Source of the DNA: Ancylostoma caninum
Lineage: Eukaryota > Nematoda > Chromadorea > Rhabditida > Ancylostomatidae
Assembly: GCA_037903475.1 (NCBI GenBank)
Contig: JBAJFG010000341.1
Location: 62,001-126,000 of the forward strand
DNA length: 64,000 nt
Direction: 5' to 3'
Numbering within the stretch: position 1 is the first letter of the stretch; each line of letters starts with the position of its first letter. Positions 22,511 to 34,424 of this stretch are shown here, one piece after another. A model generated the notes under the pieces. That model saw nothing but the letters and a program-made list of their open reading frames with translations, was not told where the DNA came from and did not search any database. A program made the position numbers and the translations under genes.

Positions 22511-22834
22511 TCAGTCCGCTCTCCGCCTGATAAAAAACACCCTGGAGTCATGTCGAGAGTTTTCCCGGAAAGAAAAGAAAAAGGACGGAACTGGGAAAGT
22601 TCGCGGCTTCACCACCACTTCATAACATAATAGATGAGTTTGATAAAAAGGTTGGTCAACATCTCTGGCTCCGCCATCCATTCCAACTCTTGATGTGACG
22701 AAACTCAGATAAAAAGCCGGATAGAATGCCGCGGTTTTCGTTCGAGAAGTTCGACCACATTGAATTTTTGAGTTGATTGGTTTCTCTTCAGGATTGTTCA
22801 TAAATTTGGGCACATAATTCAACGGGTACTTCAA
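22511..22834 (-). CDS. Candidate coding exon, unrecognised
   Basis: A 107-codon minus frame with well-mixed codon use, containing YVPKFMNNPEEKPINSKIQ and LCYEVVVKPRTFPVPSFFF. The first listed codon is TTG; the first ATG is 11 codons in (KFMNN). It could be an exon of a gene running right to left. No domain, signal peptide or convincing splice pair was found. An overlapping minus frame at 22788-22991 is the competing interpretation at its 5-prime end. Confidence 0.3.
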   Translation of the reverse strand: MKYPLNYVPKFMNNPEEKPINSKIQCGRTSRTKTAAFYPAFYLSFVTSRVGMDGGARDVDQPFYQTHLLCYEVVVKPRTFPVPSFFFSFRENSRHDSRVFFIRRRAD

Positions 22835-23127
22835 GGTCTAAGGGACATCTGCTTTCGCAAAAAAAAAAACAAAGATGGTGAATTGTCTCGATTTCTTGGT
22901 AAGCCACACACGACTTTGATGAAGAATGGTTAGCAGAATAAACATCAGGTAGGCAGAGCAGGAGGAATTTTTCACAGATGTAATGTGCCACTGTTGTTAT
23001 TGTCGATAGGATGTAAGAAATCCATGCACCTTTAAAGTGCTTGTCACATGACTTGGTCGAAAATTGTTTGAAAGTTCATGCTACTCTATGTGATCTTTTG
23101 ACAAACAGCTGTCATCAGAGCTATGCT

Positions 23128-23356
23128 CTGTTAGCTCAGGAAGTGCACCAGAGTGGAGTGTGTCCGCAATTGCGACCACAGTGGTATCGGCAGGCCGATC
23201 TGTCGATTCCATCGGAGACAGCAGCGGAACATCAAAATGGAAGGAGTCACACCACATGCATATCAAAACTTACAGAAAAGCCTATCGGCAAGGCCAAAAT
23301 CAGGGCGGTCGCAACTGCAGACAAAGTCCACCTTGGTGCACCACCTGAGCTAACAG
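23128..23356. mobile_element. 229-bp miniature inverted-repeat element
   Basis: The ends read CTGTTAGCTCAGG, and the inverted repeats continue for about 50 bp (GTGCACCA, then TGGA, TGTC and TTGCGACC on both arms). Target duplication is unclear. The overlapping frames at 23041-23400 are by-products. No other copy was seen in the window. Confidence 0.75.
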
Positions 23357-23399
23357 ACTATACACACTCAGGAAGCACTTATGTGATATTGTGGCGGTA

Positions 23400-24290
23400 A
23401 TGCAGGAGAAATGGGCGATTTCCAGCGAATTTCTAATACACATCTATACTAACTAGCAGCTTCTGGATTTTTATTTCGTCAGGCCACGAATAAGGAGAAC
23501 TGGACCTACTTAGGTAGTTCTGGTCCAATTCCCAAGCAGTTTTCTGACTAGGAGTTATAATATGACTCAGTTAATCACTTGACTGATGCCTATTTCATAA
23601 AGTAGCCCTTTCTTTGGCTTTTGATAACCGTACACAGTGCTGACACGGTAACACTCAGTGCTTTTTTTGAAAAAGTTCGCAAGGAACCTATTTATTTGTA
23701 CCGTTATTATTTCAAACGTCACTGCAATTTTCTCGTGAAACATTGCACATTATTCCAAGCTGCTGCACATAGTCATTCTACTGTATTCACACAGAAATGA
23801 CATTGCATTACAAAAGTACAACATTGGGACAAAGAATAAGTGCACTGTTACTGAGTTCTACGAAATGAGTGTCATCTCCATAATTCCAGTCTCCCTGTTC
23901 GGAATTGTAAAAAAAAAGAAAGTTAAAAGCAAACGGTTTTTTGAGGTTTTGGGAGGAAGGAGCTCAGTTATGTCAAAGGAGATGGTACTGTTTACAAGTC
24001 ATGAGCCGAGATTAGCCCTCAGTCAGAGCCGATTTAACTATTATGGCTATTTCCTTAATCTAACCCATGCAACTATTTATAGGGAAAGAAATGTGTAAGG
24101 AAATAAAATTGAGTTTTATTGCAGTTATTTTCATTTCAAATCTCTAGATGATGTGTGGTTACTTGTCTTACGTTGACCCATTTCAGAATAGAAAAGATCT
24201 CACAAGTCCTTGCACAATGCTGATTTTTGTGCCTTACCTTCCTTGATACAGAAACAACGTCGGGGGAAAAAGATACATGTTCAACCTGAT
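23400..24290. other. No supported feature
   Basis: AT-rich sequence; a 77-codon plus frame at 23865-24098 is not recognisable. Confidence 0.35.
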
Positions 24291-24321
24291 TTTTGCATTT
24301 TTTTTTTTCGTTTTTTAAAAG

Positions 24322-24419
24322 TTTTCAGGAAGTGAAAGCTGTTTCCAGGTCGATGAAATCACTGGCCTCCAACGTGAAGCACAAAAAATGCAGGCAAAGG
24401 AGTCAGCCGCGAATGGCAG
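24322..24419 (+). CDS. Possible terminal exon
   Basis: A strong nematode-type 3-prime splice site (polypyrimidine run, then GTTTTCAG) is followed by a short open frame with a charged, helix-prone stretch (FQVDEITGLQREAQKMQAKE) and a stop at about 24417. A competing frame is open to 24526. No upstream exon or polyadenylation signal was fixed, and no family was recognised. Confidence 0.25.
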
Positions 24420-24680
24420 CTGAACCTTTTCCACAACATTTTCCCATAATTAGGAGGTGCAGACGCTGTGAGCGTCTTCATATCCACGGTTTTTCCACGC
24501 ATTTGCGTCACTGGCTGCGCAAATGATCATATATGAAGAATAATTATGCGGCTAACCGTCGGTTCCGACGAGAACAGCACAACTACGAAGTCCTTCTGTC
24601 CTTTAAGTCAGTTATTGGCGTCTCGAAAAAAGCCTATCATTGCTGGCAACTGCTAGGGGAACTATCGTTCACACAGCTAC

Positions 24681-24705
24681 AGGGTGCGCGGAAAATCTTT
24701 GGACA
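24681..24705 (+). repeat. Solo inverted-repeat end similar to the 930-bp element
   Basis: CAGGGTGCGCGGAAAATCTT preceded by TA resembles the end of the element at 7371. No matching right end lies within the next few kilobases, so this is at most a remnant. Confidence 0.3.
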
Positions 24706-24789
24706 AGATTGTTTCGATAGGAACAAGTGGAAAAGAAAGTTGCAAAAAATGATACCTTCTCTCTGTTTCATAACTAAATTATAAACATA

Positions 24790-26640
24790 AGTGTTGCTTT
24801 TAAACTGGAAGATTTTCTCTGTGTCAGAGGTTGAGACTCGAGGAAACGGAGGTGAGAATTAGGCTGAGACGCGCGTGTATCATATTGGCGTCGATCCCCA
24901 ACCACAACTTTTTTGTCTTTGTGAAGTGACTTCGGAATCCTAGAAGAGGTATGTGAAGACATTTACTGTGGAACTTAAGTGGGAAAATTAGAAAATGAGC
25001 AAAGTATCAGTGGAGTTATCACTCGCCTTCCTTTTCGGCGGCCTGTAATTCTCGGAAAATTACAGTGTATGTAAATTTTTACATCTCTATGCTGCAAAAT
25101 GCTGCTGTACTCCAATCTCACTCCAGTTCTCGATTGGAAGCTTATTGCCGTACTTATCAAATATGCTTAAAAATATTAAGTAAAGAATTATAGAAGGGTG
25201 GTGTAGACCGAGAAGTGATCGTTCGCACCTAGCGACAACATGGAGACCAGTAAGTGTCTCTCGCGGTTCTCTACCCTTACTGGAAGATTGTAGAGTGTTT
25301 TCCGAGCTTCGGGCTTTAATGCCTTCTCAGTCATCATTATGAATTCAAAATCTCTTCAATCGTCCAGCTAAGGACTGAAAAGAATCCGACTTTGACAGCA
25401 AGAGCCTGGTTTTTCTCATTTCCGTTTTTTTCAAGTATCTACCAAGAGAAGAACAACAACAAGAAATAAGTTACGAACAGATGATAACCACTAACTCTCA
25501 CAATTTCCTCTTCCTCATTTTCTAGCGAGGCATTATTTTGTCCAAGGAATGTTGGCGCACCCTATCCTTCCGTAACTACAATACTTTTATTTACTATTTG
25601 TTAATATGCGCGCATGTGTGCTATACAACGATGAAACACGAGCAAAAGGGAATAATGGAGACAAACGTATTGTTAAACCATAAAAAAAGAACTAATGTTA
25701 TTCAAGTTCTCTAAGAAAAGCCAATATCTTAGGAGGAATACTGGAAGAACTACCACGTACAAACAAGTAAAGTACGGAAAGCCTCACGGGCGTTTAAGTG
25801 AATATTGTTTTGATTTATTCGTATCAAAGCCAAGTTCACAATCGATCGCATTCCTTCTAATAATCCGCTAGCCGGGATACAGGAGGTGGCGTCTATTCAC
25901 TGAGAATTTATTTATTTATTTATGTTATACATCATGACATGAGAATGCGATGAGATAGCGCCAAAAATTTTTCAAGTTCCTCTGTTTAGTTTTTACTTAT
26001 TTGATCATTTCAGAAACCTGTAAATAACAACTCAAGAAAAACCAGAAAAATTTCAAGCTAAGTCTGTACTTAGCACTGGAAATCGTCACTGCGACGTACA
26101 AACTCGAGATGAGGTAGAATGATGTGAGTAGTAGCATAAGAATCTTAATATGCTGAACATTTCGAACAATCGACGACTCTAAAATGGCTGTTGCACTGTT
26201 TGCAAATAAAGCAGTGGAATGGAACTGTTTCGCACTTTATCTCTTAGTAATCATATGCAATTAGAAAGTTAGAGGTTGAATTCAGAATTTTGACTGAACA
26301 GATAGATGTTAATGCGGAAGCATAGGAGTGTCTGTTTCTTCGCCAACTGCTTTCACATACCTGTCTTCTACAAGAAGCTACCTTTCATCATAAATCGTTC
26401 CCAGAAATGAGTTAGCATCTTCTACTCGTTTTCCGGCAGTCATGACACTCTTCCGGAGAAAGTAAGCCTTCCTCGCTCTGCTATATGGACTGAGCTCTCA
26501 GTCGTCTAGGGAACTCCGTCAAATATGGGACCTAGGCGGCTGAAATTTTCCAGACAAAACCATTGAGAATCTAACATTACACTGAAATCATCAAAATGAG
26601 TAGCCAAAAAATGGTGATGCAAGTAAGAAGTAAAAAATAA
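24790..26640. other. Sparse AT-rich interval
   Basis: No conserved frame or paired repeat found. A short (TTTA) run lies at 25907-25923. Confidence 0.35.
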
Positions 26641-26648
26641 ACCAAGAC

Positions 26649-26849
26649 ATGCCGAATTTTCGTCATTTTATTGAGAAAGCTCTGGAAAGTTTGGCGGTCC
26701 GAAAACCATCCAAAGCCACGTTTTGCATTTTCCATGCTACTACAGGATTCCCTTCACAGAACATCAATGACGTCCTCGACGCTGCTCTCATTATTTGTCT
26801 TCATCATATTCAGAGTACACTCGTGCAGCTATTACCCCTAACGCGGTGA
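26649..26849 (+). CDS. Unrecognised small open frame, coding-like
   Basis: A 66-codon frame opening with ATG (MPNFRHFIEKALESLAVRK) and ending with TGA. Third positions are varied, and the amino-acid mix is balanced. No signal peptide or transmembrane segment is obvious, and the domain is unknown. The competing minus strand is not open. Upstream GCAAGTAAG at about 26622 could be a splice donor, so the true gene may be larger. Confidence 0.3.
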   Translation: MPNFRHFIEKALESLAVRKPSKATFCIFHATTGFPSQNINDVLDAALIICLHHIQSTLVQLLPLTR

Positions 26850-27990
26850 CGTTCGTCGGTTTTCAGCTAATTCGTCCTGTGACAAGTTAATTAATTGTCC
26901 TCAGTAAGCACAGCCAGCTGGCTGGCGAGAGGCAGCGAGCGCGAATCCACGTCGAACGCAAAGTGCACGCGCCCGACGCCAAGGGCGAAGCAAGCACACG
27001 ACGACGGAAATCTGATATTCCTCTTATTATTATTGAGAGCCGGCACGTAACTCGAACTACCCTCCCTCGGCAGAAAATATGCCTCTTTTCACATATCTTA
27101 TCAACATATTATAATTTGCGTAAACAAAGCCGCAAGAGTACCATACGAGCACATTGACAGCGCTCCATTTCCGCAAATTCCTGGATAAGCAATTTCTTGG
27201 TAGACTCACTTCGGCTAACGGAAATCAAAGGAGTTGAGGGCTAACACGGTGCTTCTGAGGGAAAATGCCCTCGCGGCAGGGTAGTGAATGCTTTCAGGGA
27301 TTATCATCCTTGAATCCAGTGTGATTTACCTTGAGCTAACGCAGTCGTACAATTCTAAAAATTATTAAGATTTTCTACAATTTGTGCTAGATTTGTGGGT
27401 TTATACTATAGCGGATGCGATAGGAGTCATGCATGGAATGTTTTCCAGAGGCAATGGTGACTATGGCGTGCATAGCAAGCGTGAGAAACTCACGTCACCG
27501 ACGCGAAAAGTCATGACGACACAAAAACGAGCGTCAATCGCGTTTGGCAGCGTCTTGGAGCTCATCTTTTATTCAGAAGTACGTGTGACGCGCACATCAC
27601 CTGCGAAGCACGTCGCTGCTTGTAACTCACATTCACTATCTATCAGGTTATCCTAATTTTTGTGATTCTGAAGCTTCCGCTTCCAATGAACATTACTTCT
27701 CTTAAACTGAGGATTCTCATTCGCAGTAAACGTCATCATCCACAGCACTTTGTTGCTAGTATGGCAAAGGTACAGAGTTTGCAAGTCCAGAAAAAAACTG
27801 GCTGGGCTGCGACAATAAGGTCTCGAATGGATTTTTGAAGACCCAATGGATTGTTAAAGTGTGTCAGCAAATTCAGTACGGTGTCGGCAAATTGATCTGA
27901 ATTTCACACTTTTTGCTGTAAGTTTTGATATGTATGTGGTGTGCCCGAAATATTCGCTTAATATATTAGCGCTTATTTCCAGAGGAAGCT
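26850..27990. other. No supported gene; local GC-rich patch
   Basis: A GC-rich patch lies at about 26910-27010. A 90-codon plus frame at 27384-27656 is unrecognised. No inverted ends or splice structure were found. Confidence 0.3.
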
Positions 27991-27996
27991 TATTTA

Positions 27997-28267
27997 CAGT
28001 GGACGGCAATGGCGGTGGCCCATCTGCGGCCTCGAGATGGACGCTGCGCAACCGCACCGCGCGCGCTGGTATCGGTGTCGTCTGCCGTCGTAATGCTATT
28101 TCTAAGCTTTTCTCTTCCCGATCTGGTCGAAAATCCTTGAAATCGGGCATAAAAGCTGCTAGAAATAGCATAACAGCGGCAGAAAACACCGGTTACGGCA
28201 CGCGCGGCGCGGTTGCGCGACGTCCTTCTCGAGGCCGCAAATGGGCCACCGCCATTGCCGTCCACTG
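27997..28267. mobile_element. Palindromic TA-flanked miniature element, copy 1
   Basis: A 271-bp element whose ends read CAGTGGACGGCAATGGCGG on both strands, flanked by TA (27995-27996 and 28268-28269). The inverted arms extend over most of the element (GGCCTCGAGA near each end, ATAGCATAACAGC in the centre-right). A second copy is at 55925-56196. Three overlapping open frames of 91-138 codons here are artefacts of the GC-rich arms. The TA target suggests Tc1/mariner mobilisation. Confidence 0.9.
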
Positions 28268-28279
28268 TACTTACTAATC

Positions 28280-30365
28280 TGCTCGCTCGTTCAGTGATTT
28301 ATCTTCATTTTTTTTTTGAAACGATCCCCTGCATACGTGGTAGCCGACGAATAAAAAAAATAAAAAAATGGGTTAATGTGAGTCTGCTCGTTGATTGGTA
28401 AATTCGGTTTAAGCAGGCGCCACAGCATGTACTTTGTATAATACTATAGAGTAAGTATGGAAATGACTGCTACTTAGTGAGGTAAGCAGTGGTGATTAAG
28501 TCATTAGCTCTATTAGAATAAATTAGCTCTCTGCTTGAATTGCGGATTGAAGTACTTAACCTCAGCCTTACTAATTTGGGCTGGGGTCACCCAGCGTACT
28601 TTGGGAGATGTTGAAAGGCATGGCAGCACAAACTGCTATCCTCAAGAATACTGTAAGTCAGGGCCACCAGAAGCAGAAGGCCATTTTATTTTTGCTCACG
28701 TTATTGCAACAAGTACTTCGTGCTGGAGGAGAACATGGATTGTGAAAAGAAGAAGGAAAGGATGAGCAGCTTGGAAATTTCCAACTTTTCTCGAGTTTTT
28801 CCCAACGCATAACCCAGCGAAATCAGGCAAGCAAACCGTCTGCGTCTTGGGTCTCTAGCATTATGTAGTATACGTAAGATAAGCAGTCATTGTAGCCATC
28901 GTTGGTCAGCCTCATTTCGTGAATCCAAGACTGAGTTTGTCACGGCGTTCATCAAAAGTCCATATCAACGGGTAGCTGTGGTTCCACTGCAATATCTCCA
29001 CAGGCCTGTGGCGACCCATTGTGTTCGAATCTCTGTTGTGATCCAAGAGCGAATGTTTAATTAAAAAAGACCCATCTCAGAGGTGAGAAGTTTCGTATGT
29101 GGCTCCAGTGTGATGGCATGACGCGCAGAGAATAGATGCACATCGAAGGAATTGGTTTGGCATGGGTTTCTAGGGCTGAATCGCTGCAAAGCTAGTCATG
29201 CTCAAACCTACAGTGATGAAAAGCAAGCTGTGTAAAGGCTGAATTCAAGCATCACCAGGTGTGAATGTGCTGGATCAAGCAGATTCTTATCAGTGTTAGA
29301 TTTTCGAACCACAAATTTTAGTTTCATGGAAACAATGAATGCGAATGTTTCGAGTGCCCATTTGGTGTACACTTTGGAGTTTGTGGACTTCACGCTCTTC
29401 AATCATCGGATCTCCATTATGAATAACCATCTTTTCAGGAATTTGTGCCATCTTCCATGCGGAATAGTCTCGAGTGTGGATCATAAAGATGTGAAACAGA
29501 GTGGGTCACGTTCCTGTTACTGGCTTTTTTTTTTCTTGGATTTCCTATACACAGAAATATGACCCGCCTAGTTTTACCTCATCGTGACCCACAATCAAAA
29601 GTCTTCTGTGACAACCTCAACTCAGGAAGCTTTCCGCAACTGCTTAGTTCTTGAGAAACTTTGATTACTCTTTGAAAAAAAAATCAGCAATCTAGTCGGA
29701 AGATTATATGAATATGCCAAGTCATTGGAATAACCACTATACCTAGTATCTGTATAATATAATAGAAATGGAATTCCAGTAAATAGTCATACAGTTCCCG
29801 ATTTGAATAGTCAAGGAAGCTTCGAGCTGTGGAAGAAAGGAAGAGATGAGTAGCAGAGCTTAGAATTTTTAATCTTATTCAAAGGCAAATGTTTGAATTC
29901 CAACTCAAGTACTTTTGGACGCCTTTTTTTGAGTGACTGTGCATATTCTTTTCACATGAATGGTCGGACACAGTGGAGTATATAATTTTGTCTACTTATT
30001 CCGCTCTCGCTCCGTGTCTGATGTCAGAGTTTGGCTGGTTCAGAATCTGACAAGCACTTAGTGTTAGATTACCCTATTTTGAAACTCCTCGCTTTGGGCT
30101 ATTTCCTGAATGGGCTGTCGAGTTTCAATAAACTGGTAACTACAATTGGCTACATTTGTATAGTGGATAGCTTGTATGGCTCACATGGTGGACAGATAAT
30201 TGGAACATAGAAATTTAAATAAAAAAATTCACCAAGCTTGTCAATCTCTCATTTGAAATGGAAGATTTCTGAATTATGACCGCAAACTTTATAATGTGAA
30301 GATCTGCCATGTCAAGTAATGAAATTGAGTACTCAGCAGAAATTGCTCTCCTGGGCATGGATCCA
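28280..30365. other. Sparse interval without supported feature
   Basis: Short frames on both strands around 29208-29562 compete with each other, and none has a recognised domain. No inverted repeats were found. Confidence 0.3.
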
Positions 30366-30500
30366 TGAAACGATAACAAAATAAACCAAAGATAACTAGC
30401 GTGATTGGTTATTATATGGACTACATGGTGCTGGGAGACGCAGAATGTGAAAATTGGTTAGCTAATCTGATTTCATGAATTCTTGTGATGAATAACCAGT
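30366..30500 (+). repeat. Dispersed repeat fragment, copy 2 of 3
   Basis: Contains AACTAGCGTGATTGGTTATT, then GGACTACATGGTGCTGGGAG and GAAAATTGGTTAGC, matching 15895-16040 in order. A looser third copy lies at 33340-33480. Confidence 0.5.
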
Positions 30501-30689
30501 CCGTTCGAAAATGGTTACTTAGCATGATATAGATTCTCAGCATTTAAGTAATCTCAAGAATCTCATCGATGTTCACATTCCTTCTTGTTTCCAACGTAAG
30601 AAATTTTGAAACCGTCCGGTAAATGCCGTGAGCCAATCAACTGGAAAGCAGGTGGTGATATTGCTGACTAAATATTTTCGTCTTTTCAG

Positions 30690-30808
30690 AAATGATGGTT
30701 TCTCATCAATTGCTAGAACGAACTGTTGACCCGCAACAGACCAGTGAGCTCCATACAAGAGTTGTGCATATTGCACATGCATTCCCACGAGGTCTCCCAG
30801 AAAGAAAG
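30690..30808 (+). CDS. Candidate internal exon, unrecognised
   Basis: The exon is bounded by a canonical nematode 3-prime splice site (TCGTCTTTTCAG) and a 5-prime site (AGAAAG followed by GTAAAA). Only one frame is open throughout, with SELHTRVVHIAHAFPRGLPE. About 85 bp downstream, another frame reads YQFCWFFGIEPEARLKNQAI, which also looks coding and may be the next exon, although its splice acceptor is weak (GGAGCAG). No protein family was recognised. Confidence 0.35.
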
Positions 30809-30879
30809 GTAAAAAAAATAGTGAAATCTGGAATTACCATGACAGAGCAAAGCGAGGAGGTGGAAAGTCGCTGGAGCAG

Positions 30880-30970
30880 AGCGCGGGCGAGCACGTCTAC
30901 CAGTTCTGCTGGTTCTTCGGCATCGAACCGGAGGCGCGCCTCAAAAACCAGGCAATTACGAGGTGGCGAG
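30880..30970 (+). CDS. Possible next exon of the 30.7-kb gene
   Basis: A GC-richer stretch whose frame reads EHVYQFCWFFGIEPEARLKN, then QAITRW, before a stop at about 30992. It competes with a serine- and arginine-rich frame that runs from 30692 to 31009 without splicing. I prefer the aromatic-rich reading because its composition looks like a folded domain, but this is a judgement from appearance only. Confidence 0.2.
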
Positions 30971-31194
30971 AATGTACTGTGGTTCTGTGATTATGTCACT
31001 CAAACATGATTTCTGGTAATTATGTGCTGCCCACAGCGACGAAATGGATTAAGTCGGTTTTGTAGTTCAGCGACAGCTCGCCACGCATTCCGGCGCTGTA
31101 CATGCACTAGATGAGGGGCGGATCTATCCGAAAGGCCCGGTTTTGGGGCTAGTGGATAATAACTGCTCCTTTTGAAACTAGCAGACAAGATCAT

Positions 31195-32100
31195 ATGCAG
31201 TCAAATGACGTTTGGATATCGAGGGGCGACAATGTGGGAAGAACGAAGGAAGGAAAAAATCTGACATGTCATCAAGATGAACGGTTTTATTGTAGGATAA
31301 GGGATGAAAAACCCCAAGAAATGTCGGCACGCTTGGCGTGTCTCACGCAGAAAGTAGCTCACATCAACGATAATGGCATTAACGTGACGCGGATGACGCT
31401 CCATGGCAAAATATGCACTTCCAAGCCAATGCTCCGGGCATGAAACGATTGTCAGAAGCCCGCTATCGGGTTAGAACTTGAGTTGGAACAGATCCTGAGT
31501 CATGCCCAGAGCCCTTTCGTTTGTTGTTTGAAAAGTCAAATGTTTCCATCCAGTTTCCAAAAGGTTTTCCAGGAAATATTAGCTAAACACAGTATGGAGC
31601 ATCCTGGAAACTACATTCCAAGTATAGAGCGAAGAAAATCAATTTCCATGGAAAATGCAGGGATGGGGCACTGCAAGTCCCGTGACGTCACTCTCAACAA
31701 AGATGTGATGAATAGCCTTGGAATGGGATTCAGAAAAAAACGTCACAAGCGGAAGGAAGAATCTGTCTCTGACGGAAGAAGCGTTTTGGAACTTTGAAGG
31801 GTTACAAGAAAGAAGAGGAAAAAAAAAACAGGGAAGTTTTTGGAAAACCCATCACGAAAGTGACAATGATCGTTTTCAGGAAGATGAGCGGAAGCGTCGA
31901 GAGCTCGTTAATAATGTCTCTGGATCATAAACCTCGCTTATCCAGGCTTTTCTTATTAGACCGCAGACGAAGAAAAATCTGGATCACATGGTCTTTCAGG
32001 TTGATCACATGGTCTTGGTTCAGAGTACAGGCCCATGGCATGCTATTCCTCCTTTGTGAAAAGAAGAAACAGTCAGCAAACAAGCAATATGTGTAGTAGG
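31195..32100 (+). other. Purine-rich stretch with overlapping plus frames
   Basis: Plus-strand frames at 31195-31443, 31483-31797, 31718-31930 and 31794-32096 overlap in different phases. The strand is purine-rich, which removes stop codons from several frames at once. I cannot choose a coding frame. A TGACGTCA octamer lies at 31683-31690. Confidence 0.3.
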
Positions 32101-32519
32101 AAAAAGTGTGAATCTTTGAGAAATTCAAAAAAAAAAACACTTCGTGACCGGAAAGGTGGGATGAAGAGTAAAAACTAAAGATCTGTTCTATGACTTCTCA
32201 TGTTTTTTTTTTCTGAATGTCCTCTCCACTTGTATGACACGAGTTTTTGCATAGAATAATGAAAATGAATGAATAACTAAACTGAGGTGAATTTAAACGA
32301 TTTCGACGGAATAAGAACAGAAAGTTGTAGAGAATTCCCTCACACAGGGCATCATCTTATTGTTAGCCCTCCTTTACACATACGGGTGTATGAGGCGAAT
32401 ATATCGCGAAAATCCCGACGGAAGTGGGTAATTCCTGGAGGATGGGTCCACGGGGTGAGCGGGTGGCGAGAGGGCGGATATGGGAGGCCGCCCCGTGTGC
32501 GGTGGCAGAACCGCCTCGG

Positions 32520-32527
32520 TGACGTCA
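32520..32527 (+). promoter_or_regulatory. CRE-like TGACGTCA site
   Basis: A perfect TGACGTCA palindrome, the consensus for CREB/ATF-type bZIP factors. It lies 38 bp before the ATG at 32566 in a GC-rich island that also has GGGCGG-type boxes. The same octamer occurs at 31683. Confidence 0.3.
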
Positions 32528-32565
32528 TCGAGTCGAACGACGGGCGGAGGGTGGGAGGGCGAGTG

Positions 32566-33009
32566 ATGGAGGCGACGAATAACGATGGCAACGCGAAAAG
32601 CGCGAGAAATACGATCTTCGCCTCTCCGTGCCGACGACGTGCATCGGGCGCCGGCTCGTCCACGAGTACTCGAGCCTGGATGCGCTCACTGTATCTCAAA
32701 GACAGCCTGAATCAAGCTGACTGCTGCTCGCCGGAGCGACTCAGCCAAGATTCCTCCCGGACATCTTCTCCCTGCCTCATAATGATCGAGCCCCACACTC
32801 ATCAGAGCCTTCGCGACTTCTCTAATAAAAGTGCTCCTCGTCATTCACCGAGGTTGGCCGAGAGCGAGGCGAAAAATCGAAGCGGTAGCGTGCGGTGTAT
32901 GTGCGTGTACGTGGGTGAGAGCAGAAAACCCCACTCAACAACGTCTGGCAGCGTGCCACAACACCGCATGGCGCGGAGTCACATGGATCCGCCAGTTCTC
33001 AAGCGGTAA
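32566..33009 (+). CDS. Candidate first coding exon in a GC-rich island
   Basis: The longest open frame in the window spans 32287-33009, but its nominal start is GTG; the first ATG is at 32566 (MEATNNDGNAKSARN). The protein is polar and rich in Ser, Arg and Pro, with TRAWMRSLYLKDSLNQADCC and IMIEPHTHQSLRDFSNKSAP as its most domain-like parts. No motif was recognised. Possible splice donors near 32882 or 32894 (CGGTAGCG, CGGTGTATG) would end the exon before the reading-frame stop. GC-rich sequence lowers stop frequency, so openness alone is weak evidence; shadow frames exist on the minus strand (32352-32699). Confidence 0.35.
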   Translation: MEATNNDGNAKSARNTIFASPCRRRASGAGSSTSTRAWMRSLYLKDSLNQADCCSPERLSQDSSRTSSPCLIMIEPHTHQSLRDFSNKSAPRHSPRLAESEAKNRSGSVRCMCVYVGESRKPHSTTSGSVPQHRMARSHMDPPVLKR

Positions 33010-33339
33010 ATCTTCGCTCCATCATCGAGATGACACCAAACACTACCGACGCGGCTTCCAGCTCTACCCACAGGCAGCTTTGGAGAGCTAAAAACTGAAG
33101 ATTCCTTTTAAATAACGACGTCATCGCAATGGAAATACCCTTGTGTGACTCTTTTAGTTATTTCATGCACTCGAGCGTGCATTATAATGAAAAAAACAGA
33201 AGGCGAAGAGGGAGGTATGGACTTGACTCTGTGAATACCATGCCTTTCTCTAGAAATGTGCTCCAGGGTTTTTTTCTAATCCATGGTGTAGCCCTAGTTT
33301 TAATGCATGGTGTGACGTGGAGGGGGGTGGGACTCACAA

Positions 33340-33480
33340 ACGTTAACACCGCATACCAGCGATGGTTAATTTGTTATTCTACAGATTATTCACAGATTAT
33401 TGGTAGATCCAAGAGGTGAACGCTCGTTTGCAAACCTGATTTCCTTCGCTTATGCGTTCATGAATCCTAAAAAAGGTCGT
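33340..33480 (+). repeat. Dispersed repeat fragment, copy 3 of 3
   Basis: Contains GATGGTTAATTTGTTATTCT, AGATTATTC and TTGGTAGATCC, then CAAACCTGATTTC, in an order resembling 15895-16040. It is the most diverged of the three. Confidence 0.35.
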
Positions 33481-34424
33481 TTTACTTCCGAGGATGGTTA
33501 ATTCCTTTCGTGCAAAATCCAAAAATATTATAGCAACAATTGCTATAGGCATCCCCTTTGTTCTGTGCTGCCTACCCACAGAATTCTATTGAGAAATCTT
33601 GAACTATTTGGAAAATTATATTAAGAACACTAGAAGACAAAGATGTACTAAAAGACGTGGAGAAGGGCGATGCATTTTTAGAAAGAAAAACCTTGTAGGG
33701 GCAATAAGGGAAAATGGAGGAAAATGCTTGTTTCTGTACATCAGACGATATAGTCATTTCATTTAGGAATATGCGCACATATTTGAGGGGGTCCGAGACA
33801 AGAGGTGCGCTCGCTCGTTAGCTGGGTCATGTCGCACCTCGACCGCACATTCCCACAGGCAGAGGCAGCCATGGCTACACTATCCATCTGCCTCTGAACC
33901 CTTCATAGCTAGAGAAGACAGCTAGTGAGACAACTCGTACGAATCGTCGCGCGCGATGGACGGTCGTTGCAGTGGTGGTACTTGATAATATAGAAAAGAA
34001 CTAATTCGCGCAAAACCTTTTTTTTAAATATCTCAACGCAAGTGAATAAGTAAATAGATTTTCAAGATTAAGCTCTCAATGACTGATTGATCTTCTGAGT
34101 CACAAGGGCATCCATAAGATTCCGGCCTAGTCCTTTGAAGTTCTTTTCATCTTGTCAATTTAAAGTAAAAGTAAAGTGGTCGGCGTTAATCAATCCCGTC
34201 ACGAGGGATGCGCCACGCATTCGACTTCATCTGAGCATGCTTGTCAATTTATTTAATTCAATAGGTTTCATGGGGATTTTCACCACGTTAGCAGAAATAC
34301 CTGACGTAGACGCTTTTTGCTTTCTTTTTCTGATTCCGCTGAAGTGTCTCATCAAACTTTATTTTTAACTTAATCATTGGTCTTGTAGATCTGCCTGACC
34401 TCACTCATTACTCCGTGCTCAGGA
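33480..34424. other. No supported feature
   Basis: A GC-rich patch at about 33790-33970 is embedded in AT-rich sequence. No frame, inverted repeat or second copy was found. Confidence 0.3.

Noticed and set aside
23041..23400. 119-codon plus frame
   Set aside because: Two thirds of it is the 229-bp inverted-repeat element, and overlapping frames exist on both strands.
27854..28277. Open frames of 138 and 111 codons
   Set aside because: They lie within the palindromic TA element. Both strands encode near-mirror proteins, which is an effect of the inverted arms.
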